Of a DNA stretch of 19,999 nt, positions 14,212 through 19,999 are shown piece after piece. The notes under the pieces are model-generated. The model searched no databases, was not told the DNA's origin, and was given only the letters and a program-made list of their open reading frames with translations. This DNA comes from Flavobacterium psychrophilum (GTDB lineage: Bacteria; Bacteroidota; Bacteroidia; Flavobacteriales; Flavobacteriaceae). Both the position numbers and the translations under genes were made by a program. The DNA is taken from assembly GCA_003243255.1 (NCBI GenBank), contig QFQM01000078.1, positions 1 through 19,999 of the forward strand, given 5' to 3'. How positions within the stretch are numbered: the stretch's first letter is position 1; every line of letters begins with the position of its first letter.

Positions 14212-14947
14212 ACTGTATCAGTTTAAAGTTACTTAACTTTCTACTGACACACTTTTTGAAACACTCTCGTTCCACCTCTTGTTCATGCATCAATGACAAT
14301 ACCCGTACGCCACCCAAAGCATTTAAGCCTTTAAACAACTTCCGCATATCCTGCTTCATATCCAGATGTTTGTTCTTTGCATAAAAGGTTAGAAACCCTT
14401 TTAGCGCTCCTTGATAAGTACTGAACCGCCGGTCAATCAGATTCTGATAAAAATCCTGCTTTTCCCACAACAGCTTGGTCAGTTCAAACGGGTCACTCTG
14501 TTTGGGGTCCCAGGTAAGCCTGGCCGCCCACCACAGGCGGGCAATACTATGCTGGTTGCGTTGCCGTAGCGCAGCGCCTTCAAAATGAAAGCGGTCTTTG
14601 ATGGTATCATCACTACTTTCCTCATCAATACCCCACCGCTGCCTTGTATAATTGTAAAACAAAGTATGTGCAAGAGTAACCCACAAACGCTTGTCGTTAG
14701 CCTGCACAAGATCAAGATGCTTAAGAGCATTGAATAACTTAATGGAATTTTGCGCATCCCCTCCGGGGATAGGCCTGAAACCATCAACCTCATCCAGATT
14801 CATATCCAGCTTTACTGTATCACGAAGCCAGATAGCATCTGAAAAATCAAACATCTCTTCATTATACCTGCTGCGGATACCTTCATCCGTTCTATAATTT
14901 AGTAACTGAGTGCAGGTGGCAGCACTGAAGATCCGGGTTTCAATCAT
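14192..14947 (-). CDS. DUF6339-family protein, C-terminus replaced by IS sequence
   Basis: The third gene of the ATPase operon. It is helical and rich in Trp and Arg, with ARLWWAARLTWDPKQSDPFE and LWEKQDFYQNLIDRRFSTYQ, which I match to DUF6339 (unknown function, often near restriction-type genes). The start overlaps the preceding gene's stop by ATGA (14944-14947). The native sequence runs to residue 226 (HEQEVE). The IS then supplies 25 foreign residues to a stop at 14192, inside the transposase start region. Only the last 15 native residues are lost, so the 251-residue hybrid could still fold and work. The missing tail is found at 12814-12868. Confidence 0.72.
   Translation of the reverse strand: MIETRIFSAATCTQLLNYRTDEGIRSRYNEEMFDFSDAIWLRDTVKLDMNLDEVDGFRPIPGGDAQNSIKLFNALKHLDLVQANDKRLWVTLAHTLFYNYTRQRWGIDEESSDDTIKDRFHFEGAALRQRNQHSIARLWWAARLTWDPKQSDPFELTKLLWEKQDFYQNLIDRRFSTYQGALKGFLTFYAKNKHLDMKQDMRKLFKGLNALGGVRVLSLMHEQEVERECFKKCVSRKLSNFKLIQYGKAKL
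14241..14268 (-). repeat. Right terminal inverted repeat of the IS
   Basis: Read on the minus strand it starts GAGAGTGTTTCA and ends GTGTCAGTAG. Partner of the repeat at 12869-12896. Confidence 0.9.
14269..14276. repeat. Right target-site duplication of the IS
   Basis: GTTCCACC, identical to 12861-12868. Confidence 0.92.
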
Positions 14948-15792
14948 GGCTTGATATTTTTAATCCTTAATAGCTCTTCAAAGGCAAAATTTACCGGTAC
15001 ACCCGTTCTGATCACCTTTTGGGCATTGATAAAATTATCATTGTGGCGCATACCTCTTGGAAGCAAAGTGTCCAGCACCGTAAACCATTTGAACCCACCA
15101 AAGTGGCCGGACTCCTGCTCATCGGTAATTATCTTAAATGCTTGTTCCAGAGCAGGGATTACATAAAGGTTCAATGCGGTAAAAGGCGCACCGCCCTTCT
15201 TATCGAAAAGAAAAGTAATAGGGTCTGTTTCCGTATTGGCCGAAGGGTAATAAATAACGATCTGGTCGGCGTCAAAATCGAAATGCAATTCCTTTACCGG
15301 AGAGTTGACGTCTATCTTTTCAAACCTGAATATGCTGCCGATAGTTGCCTTCTCATTGTCCTTCTCTATGGGAATTTTTTGCGTACCGGTAAGCCCCACG
15401 ATATCGCCTTTTACAAGGTCAAACACCTTTTCTTCAAAAACGCTACTAAAGCTATCATCATAATAAGGCAATTTATCATCTCTTACCAGCAGGAAAGACT
15501 CTGTTTCAAGAATAATATCGACTTCATTTTCCGGTAGATTGAACTGTCGTGGGTTTAAGAACGTCCAATTCATATACGTTGGCACACAACTGATCTTTAA
15601 GACAAAATCCAGTTTGCCGGCTTCATACAGGCTGGCCAGATAGACATTGCTGATCTCAACCATTATGTCGGAGAATACATATTGTCTGATTTGGCGGTCC
15701 ATCGTTATCTTAAACCGTACGTGAAAAGCGCCATCCATATCGTCTGGTATACCCAGCACGGGATGCGGCATTGATATATTAATACCTGTCAT
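14944..15792 (-). CDS. Unrecognised 282-residue protein, middle gene of the ATPase operon
   Basis: No family recognised. The composition suggests a soluble, mostly beta protein with many short alternating strands (HVRFKITMDRQIRQYVFSDI, KLDFVLKISCVPTYMNWTF, ELHFDFDADQIVIYYPS) and a helical C-terminal third (LYVIPALEQAFKIITDEQES and LLRIKNIKP). It has no signal peptide or membrane segment. There are several acidic clusters (ENEVDIILETE, YYDD) but no clear nuclease motif. It starts 5 bases after the ATPase stop and overlaps the DUF6339 start by 4 bases, so it is surely translated with them and likely works in one complex. An adaptor or target-binding role is a guess from position. Confidence 0.85.
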   Translation of the reverse strand: MTGINISMPHPVLGIPDDMDGAFHVRFKITMDRQIRQYVFSDIMVEISNVYLASLYEAGKLDFVLKISCVPTYMNWTFLNPRQFNLPENEVDIILETESFLLVRDDKLPYYDDSFSSVFEEKVFDLVKGDIVGLTGTQKIPIEKDNEKATIGSIFRFEKIDVNSPVKELHFDFDADQIVIYYPSANTETDPITFLFDKKGGAPFTALNLYVIPALEQAFKIITDEQESGHFGGFKWFTVLDTLLPRGMRHNDNFINAQKVIRTGVPVNFAFEELLRIKNIKP

Positions 15793-15797
15793 AGATA

Positions 15798-17699
15798 CTA
15801 TTTAATAATAAATGCAGATCGTTGGTTATCCGAAACCTCCAGGTACAACGTTTGTTTGCCGGAAATAGGAGTAGCTATTGCGTATTCCTTTATAGTTCCG
15901 TCTGCATCAGTAATTTCCCGGAATTTTATCTTCTTTCCCTGCGCATCTGTTACCTCATGCAATACAAATGCGATTTCGTCTCCCGAATCAGAATATTGAT
16001 AAAGATTTAGTTCTGCATTATCGACAGGCTCAGCCGTACTAAGAACAGCTTTATATACATTCCTGCCGGAACTTTCTCCAAAGTGAAAAACCCTGCTTTT
16101 AACTGCAATCCTTGGTGTTTTACCACCTCTTGAACTGCCTGCTTTTTTACTGGATTTTCCATTTTTAGCGATTACTTCCCTGTCCCTTGGGGCTTCGCCA
16201 CCGCCTGTCCCAGGAATATTGCCACGTGAACTGCTCACGAAACTGTTTTCCTGTTCTGAACGGAGGTTAATATTGATTTCATCCTGAATGGCACGTCGGT
16301 GGATAGTTTCGGGCTCACTGGGTGTGTTGTTCCGGCTCCCTTTGTTGGAATCAGCAAAGGCCTTTTGAAGATCGTCAAACAACTCTGTCAGAAAAGCCGG
16401 AGTTTCTGTCGGTTGTTTATATTTATCGATGAGCTCCTTGATAACCCCTCTGATACTATTCTTAATATTCTTCAGAATAAGAACTCCGTCTTTTTTAGTA
16501 AGCTCATCATCATTGTTTTCCAGCATTTGTTCCTCAAAGCTATCATGCTTTGGAGGCTCCATCATCCGTAACACCTGGTTACCTTTTTTATTATCACAAA
16601 GGAATACCCCGGTAATATTTACCCCTACGAGCCTTAGTTCTGTCTTGCTGAAAATGACCATACCATTCCGCAAATAGGCAACATTGTTTTCTCCCTGTTC
16701 ATGTTCAATATAATAGAACGTACACGGGCCAATAATGGGAATGTCAAACGATGTCTGCTTCCCGTTTTTAACCGCCTGATAAAACCAGTAAGGATTACCA
16801 TAAGGAGTCAACGTTTCATCCTGTTCCTCTTCCTGGGAAAACAACTCTTCCATCATCGATTCTACATTCCTCGCGTTAATGCGCTGAATACTGGTGCCGT
16901 TTTTAAATAACTCCACTTCCAGGCGTCCTTCATGAAGCAACATCCAGTAATTCCTTAGTACTGCTTTGGAGAACTCGGTGTGCCAGTTATCTTCAAGCTC
17001 TACGCCCATCACATATTGAGATAGTCCGGAGGCATCTCTCCGGAATACTTCAGGAATATCCTTCTGTTTCCTGATAGAACTTCTTTCTTCACCATTGCCA
17101 AGATAAATACGGCCCTCATGATTTCTGCTGCCGGTTTTATAAGAAGCCAATTTAGCCACACCCTGAAAAATATGTTCACCATCCCTATTGTAGGAAGAAT
17201 AAAAGACTGTTCTTAGGTTTGAGATGCCATAAATGGCATTTTTCCCTATACCAAAGGAGCCGCCCGCACTTTTATCTTCTTTAGCTGATACCCCTTCTGA
17301 TAATACACAGGCTACAAAGCTGGAACCATTTTCCGTATCCTTACCTTCAAGGCCTTTTGTATTATAATCAGAATAAACAAGAAAAGGGATTTTGTCACCT
17401 TTAATAGACTCGTAAGCTTTTTTGAAAAACTTCACCTGATAGGGATGGGACTTCTGAACCTGGTCCAGGACTTTTTTAAACTGATCAAACGCGGGAATGT
17501 CGCTTTTCCTGATAGTACAATATTCAATATTGATTACAACCTTACTTTTACCCGGCAACCTCGCATCGTTCGAGTTTTGAAAAAGCTCTCTGACAAAAGA
17601 ATTGATCGCATGACTGTTAAAAGTCAGTATACCGGCGTTGTTAAATCCTTCATCTCCTTTCTTTTTTTCCTCAGCGCCCCATTTCCAGTTTATAGCCAT
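15798..17699 (-). CDS. GHKL-type ATPase (Hsp90/MutL/MORC-like) of a putative defence operon
   Basis: A 633-residue cytoplasmic protein with a GHKL nucleotide-binding domain in the first 300 residues or so. The N-box is RELFQNSNDA (Glu38 base, Asn42 for magnesium). The second motif is VYSDYNTKGLEG (Asp111). The lid glycines are GGSFGIGKNA (146-155). A transducer-like region follows, with HEQGENNVAYLRNGMVIF. A Ser/Gly/Lys-rich flexible segment (about 470-545, GNIPGTGGGEAPRDRE and SSKKAGSSRGGKTPR) leads to a small beta domain ending QTLYLEVSDNQRSAFIIK. Such ATPases dimerise on ATP and clamp DNA or protein. Close prokaryotic MutL/MORC-like relatives occur in R-M neighbourhoods, which fits the convergent vsr-dcm module. 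It is the first gene of a three-gene operon. A histidine kinase is excluded by the missing phospho-acceptor domain. Confidence 0.85.
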   Translation of the reverse strand: MAINWKWGAEEKKKGDEGFNNAGILTFNSHAINSFVRELFQNSNDARLPGKSKVVINIEYCTIRKSDIPAFDQFKKVLDQVQKSHPYQVKFFKKAYESIKGDKIPFLVYSDYNTKGLEGKDTENGSSFVACVLSEGVSAKEDKSAGGSFGIGKNAIYGISNLRTVFYSSYNRDGEHIFQGVAKLASYKTGSRNHEGRIYLGNGEERSSIRKQKDIPEVFRRDASGLSQYVMGVELEDNWHTEFSKAVLRNYWMLLHEGRLEVELFKNGTSIQRINARNVESMMEELFSQEEEQDETLTPYGNPYWFYQAVKNGKQTSFDIPIIGPCTFYYIEHEQGENNVAYLRNGMVIFSKTELRLVGVNITGVFLCDNKKGNQVLRMMEPPKHDSFEEQMLENNDDELTKKDGVLILKNIKNSIRGVIKELIDKYKQPTETPAFLTELFDDLQKAFADSNKGSRNNTPSEPETIHRRAIQDEININLRSEQENSFVSSSRGNIPGTGGGEAPRDREVIAKNGKSSKKAGSSRGGKTPRIAVKSRVFHFGESSGRNVYKAVLSTAEPVDNAELNLYQYSDSGDEIAFVLHEVTDAQGKKIKFREITDADGTIKEYAIATPISGKQTLYLEVSDNQRSAFIIK

Positions 17700-17856
17700 A
17701 GCAAATAAGTTAGTTCGGAACTATTATGGAATAGAAAAGGTATTGCCTGAAACACATCTCCGGGAGCGGATTGAATGATAGGGAAATCCGTTTCAGCTAT
17801 TCGCAATATACATATAACGCCAAAACATGCTTTATATACTATGATTAAAATGCAGA

Positions 17857-17874
17857 AAGACAAATAATTGTCTT
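17857..17874. promoter_or_regulatory. Inverted repeat upstream of the ATPase operon
   Basis: AAGACAA and TTGTCTT are perfect arms around ATAA, 158 bases before the ATPase start. The size fits an operator for a small dimeric regulator. There is no run of T after it on the plus strand, which argues against a terminator. Confidence 0.3.
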
Positions 17875-18101
17875 AAATCAACGAGCGCATATAGGTTTCA
17901 TGTATAGTATAGATTTTATGAATACTTAAGCAAACCATTGTTTCTGTGGAAATATCTTTGGTCATTTTAGACATATTCATTGGAAGGAGCCAGCTATCCT
18001 TTTGATCACAAATTTGGCCTGTTCGAGGGTTATTTTCTGTCTATTTCTGCAGCAAAACCCTGTATTGTCCCCACTTATAAATAAATATTTCTCCTGCTCC
18101 A

Positions 18102-18132
18102 TTGATTTTCATCGTATTTATACGCAACTTTG
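18102..18132 (+). promoter_or_regulatory. Promoter-like pair for the gene at 18230
   Basis: TTG (18102-18104) is followed after 20 bases by CAACTTTG (18125-18132), seven of eight matches to TAnnTTTG with the expected spacing for Bacteroidota. It would give a leader of about 90 bases. Confidence 0.4.
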
Positions 18133-18229
18133 CAGTAACTGCACTTTATCTTATTGGAAATTTCTAAGCACTGAACCGCACCAAAACGAAGCCTGCCAGG
18201 CATACGAAACAAGTAAAAACAACGAATAG

Positions 18230-18601
18230 ATGTACACACAAGTATGGGCTAAGTACCTGCCGATCATTAAGATACTGCTGAAAAAGTCCATCACGGACAA
18301 TCAGGACCTAACACTCAATCGCATCGACTTTGAGAAGCTGGGCATTGCCCGTAAAGCTGGTTATAAATTTACCATCCTGTTCGAGGAAGGTAAAGCAGCC
18401 AACACCATTGGCAGTTCCCAGCTGGCGCGCGACCTCGCAACGGTATTGCTCGAAAACAACGATACCAAATATCTTTTCAAGCACAACACCTACGAGGTTA
18501 CCCTTACCCCCAAGTTTGTGTTGCAAATAGTAAACAAGACCAAGAACCCGGTGCCGCTGCCTTCTGCCGAGCCCGAAACCGAGCAAACAGAAGAAGAATA
18601 A
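18230..18601 (+). CDS. Hypothetical protein of 123 residues
   Basis: Not recognised. Residues 1-35 are amphipathic and Lys-rich (MYTQVWAKYLPIIKILLKKS). The middle reads as a compact alpha/beta unit (KLGIARKAGYKFTILFEEGK, ARDLATVLLENNDTKYLFKH, YEVTLTPKFVLQIVNKTK). The last 18 residues are Pro/Glu/Thr-rich and acidic (ETEQTEEE), probably disordered. There is no signal or membrane segment, so cytoplasmic. Codon use resembles the flanking chromosomal genes rather than the island. A hairpin follows 8 bases after the stop. Confidence 0.75.
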   Translation: MYTQVWAKYLPIIKILLKKSITDNQDLTLNRIDFEKLGIARKAGYKFTILFEEGKAANTIGSSQLARDLATVLLENNDTKYLFKHNTYEVTLTPKFVLQIVNKTKNPVPLPSAEPETEQTEEE

Positions 18602-18608
18602 TACAAAC

Positions 18609-18657
18609 GGAACCGGAAGTACGAACATGCTTGATTGCTGTACGTTCTTTCGGTTCC
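18609..18657 (+). terminator. Hairpin after the 123-residue gene
   Basis: An 11-bp stem, GGAACCGGAAG (18609-18619) with CTTTCGGTTCC (18647-18657), one wobble pair, encloses a second GTACG/CGTAC-like pairing. It is followed by ATACCTCTTACC rather than a T run, so it is a weak terminator or a transcript-end hairpin. Confidence 0.45.
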
Positions 18658-18790
18658 ATACCTCTTACCTCATACTTCTTGCCGCACACTTCCTGCTTCC
18701 ATTTCCCAACTCATTCCTGATTTTTACCACCCCATACACTGCGTGCAACGAACACCCACTCCACGGTTGTTAATTGCATAAAATATAGCC

Positions 18791-19387
18791 ATGAAGCAAG
18801 TGTATGTTATGGCGCTGGCCCTCGCATCGTTGGCCGCGTGCAAGAAGGATAATGCCCTCAAATCACCTGAACAACCCGGTAACCAACAACCGGAAATGAT
18901 CTATACCGATCTGCAAAACCAGGAGCTGAAGTTCCAGCAAGGAAAAGTAATAGACCTCGACAAAGACGGCACAGCCGACATTGGCTTTGCCACCTGGTAT
19001 ATTGGTGACCCTATCGAGAAAGAAGACGAAGTCCTGTTCTTTGCAGGCTCCTACGTCCACAGCAACCTGCTGGTGAATGATGCCAATACCTCACATGCCT
19101 TTAACCTGGGCGAAACCATTCCGGTAGGCGCCTATCCCGGCCATGAGTGGTACCAGGTATCACAGGTAGAAATGGCGCTGAAGAACACGCCCGAAACCGG
19201 TAACCCCTATTGGGAAGGCGCCTGGAAACAGGTACACCACCAATACCTCGCTATTCAGATCGTAAAAGACAACAAACGGTACAATGGCTGGATAGAAGTC
19301 TCCTTCGACACGGCAGGAGAAAAGCTGGTACTACACAAAGCAGCCATCAGCAAAGAAGCAGAGAAAGCAGTAATAGCTGGAAAATAA
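18791..19387 (+). CDS. Lipoprotein of unknown function
   Basis: A 198-residue protein with a lipoprotein signal: hydrophobic segment, lipobox LAAC, lipidated Cys17, followed by KKDN. After a Pro/Gln/Asn-rich linker the globular part begins at IYTDLQNQELKFQQGKVIDL. DLDKDGTAD at about 56-64 is a calcium-loop-like DxDxDG motif, as found in secreted proteins. The rest alternates strands (DIGFATWYIGD, GWIEVSFDTAGEKLVLHKAA) and looks like a beta-sandwich. It probably sits in the outer membrane or periplasm. Family not recognised. It is followed after 16 bases by a terminator. Confidence 0.8.
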   Translation: MKQVYVMALALASLAACKKDNALKSPEQPGNQQPEMIYTDLQNQELKFQQGKVIDLDKDGTADIGFATWYIGDPIEKEDEVLFFAGSYVHSNLLVNDANTSHAFNLGETIPVGAYPGHEWYQVSQVEMALKNTPETGNPYWEGAWKQVHHQYLAIQIVKDNKRYNGWIEVSFDTAGEKLVLHKAAISKEAEKAVIAGK

Positions 19388-19403
19388 ACCAATAAGCAAT
19401 CCC

Positions 19404-19450
19404 GGACTGCCGGCTTCCTGAATAACTACAGGCGCCGGCAGTTCCCGTTT
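19404..19450 (+). terminator. Intrinsic terminator after the lipoprotein gene
   Basis: ACTGCCGGC (19406-19414) pairs perfectly with GCCGGCAGT (19434-19442) and is extended outward by two more pairs and inward by CCTG/CAGG. It is followed by TCCCGTTTT. Confidence 0.7.
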
Positions 19451-19481
19451 TGGTAGAGTAATTCGAAAATCTGTATGTTCG
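19450..19481 (+). promoter_or_regulatory. Promoter-like pair for the DUF6934 gene
   Basis: TTG at 19450-19452 and TATGTTCG at 19474-19481 are separated by 21 bases, close to the TTG / TAnnTTTG pattern of this phylum. The start codon is 32 bases downstream. Confidence 0.45.
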
Positions 19482-19512
19482 CAGACACCAAAGCTTACCA
19501 AAACCTTTAACT

Positions 19513-19999
19513 ATGGCCGCATCGCCCAAAATAGATTTCAATAACCTCTATGACATAGACAACATATCCGAAGACCTGCGCGTCAGCTCATTCAAGACAA
19601 AGCTGGATAGCGGTCGCTCCCTGCCCTTGCTCGTTAAGATCAGCAACCAGTCACATGCCCTGCTCCCCAACGTATACAACCTGTCCTTTGGCCCCCAAAA
19701 CGCAAAAGGAAAGATTGACGATAAGGCCGAGCTCACACATACAGATTATTCAAAAGTGTTTTCCACTATTTTGTTCTCCGCACTGGCCTACCTGAAAACC
19801 AACCCCGACCATTACCTGGGCATCGATGGCTCAGACAACGCCCGCGCCTATTTCTACTACCGGGCCCTCCAAAGAAATTTTAGCTACCTCAATCAGCATT
19901 TCCGCATGTTTGGCGTTAAGTACTTTGTACGGATCACCCGCTTCGGAAAGACCCAGTACGACAACCCGTTTGATTTTGAAGATATCATGCCCTATCCCT
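19513..19999 (+). CDS. DUF6934-family protein, N-terminal part (cut by window end)
   Basis: An open frame from the ATG at 19513 to the window edge, 162 codons. YNLSFGPQNAKGKIDDKAEL, then DYSKVFSTILFSALAYLKTN, then LGIDGSDNARAYFYYRAL follow the block order of DUF6934 proteins (NLxFGD, DD, KVxxTxxxxxxxF, GSxxARTRLYR), with some substitutions. The family is soluble, common in Bacteroidota, and of unknown function. The C-terminal part lies outside the window, so length and completeness are unknown. Confidence 0.65.
   Translation, partial: MAASPKIDFNNLYDIDNISEDLRVSSFKTKLDSGRSLPLLVKISNQSHALLPNVYNLSFGPQNAKGKIDDKAELTHTDYSKVFSTILFSALAYLKTNPDHYLGIDGSDNARAYFYYRALQRNFSYLNQHFRMFGVKYFVRITRFGKTQYDNPFDFEDIMPYP

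Larger units (their letters stand above)
12869..14268 (-). mobile_element. IS256-family insertion sequence, 1400 bp
   Basis: The element is bounded by 28-bp imperfect terminal inverted repeats (12869-12896 and 14241-14268) that share GTGTTTCA and GTGTCAGTAG, with four differences overall. A perfect 8-bp target duplication flanks it. It carries one transposase gene on the minus strand, broken by a single nonsense codon. It has landed 16 codons from the end of the DUF6339 gene, in the same transcriptional direction. The intact duplication and nearly matched ends point to a fairly recent insertion. Confidence 0.95.
17700..18229. other. 530-base region between divergent genes
   Basis: AT-rich, stops in all frames, no coding signal. 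It marks the edge between the defence island and ordinary chromosomal genes and must carry the promoter of the ATPase operon. A 7-bp inverted repeat (17857-17874), a CGGATT/AATCCG pair near 17772-17797 and a promoter-like sequence near 18102 are the only structures seen. No attachment site or tRNA end is recognisable. Confidence 0.55.

Noticed and set aside
15019..15537. 172-codon plus-strand frame
   Set aside because: Lies entirely antisense to the 282-residue operon gene, has an unnatural composition and no motif; the minus-strand gene is fixed by tight operon overlaps.
15798..17699. Sensor histidine kinase
   Set aside because: GHKL motifs are present, but there is no DHp phospho-acceptor His, no sensor or membrane part and no response regulator nearby; motif spacing fits the MutL/MORC/Hsp90 side.

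Overview
The window looks like a chromosome segment of a Bacteroidota bacterium, most likely a Chitinophagaceae member (Niastella/Chitinophaga-like). The evidence is a set of genes typical of that phylum (DUF4421 outer-membrane protein, DUF3127, DUF6155, DUF6159 and DUF6934 families, lipoproteins with LxAC lipoboxes), TAnnTTTG-type promoter boxes, weak Shine-Dalgarno use, and interspersed intergenic repeats of the TGAGCYTGTCGAAG and AATTCGTG types. I see no rRNA, tRNA or CRISPR array.

Layout. 1-2724: a gene tail, then two minus-strand genes (DUF4421 beta-barrel protein, membrane-anchored patatin-like lipase). 3408-6699: an envelope block with two convergent L,D-transpeptidases of different families and a lipoprotein cyclophilin-type peptidyl-prolyl isomerase. 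6700-7586: a long region with no sizeable gene. It holds a probable small RNA with a strong terminator, a second structured RNA, and a 48-codon ORF. 7720-9565: ordinary housekeeping-like genes (DUF6159 membrane protein, DUF3127 protein with an SSB-like acidic tip, DUF6155), separated by clear terminators. 9556-10546: hairpins, repeats, a decayed membrane-protein gene and an 11-bp tandem repeat.

10547-17699 is an accessory defence island that looks visibly AT-richer in part. On the plus strand are vsr, a frameshifted XRE-type regulator, a Dcm/M.EcoRII-like cytosine methyltransferase, and a restriction-endonuclease gene that has lost its middle but keeps an EcoRII-N-like start. Convergent to it on the minus strand is a tight three-gene operon: a GHKL (Hsp90/MutL/MORC-like) ATPase, an unrecognised 282-residue protein, and a DUF6339 protein. 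A 1400-bp IS256-family element sits in the last codons of the DUF6339 gene, flanked by a perfect 8-bp target duplication. Its transposase is itself broken by one amber codon.

The R-M module therefore seems to have lost its nuclease and controller. The methyltransferase and Vsr appear intact, as do the first two genes of the ATPase operon. That operon is the best candidate here for an under-described defence system.

18230-19999: a small unknown protein, a lipoprotein and the start of a DUF6934 gene, back in ordinary chromosomal context.
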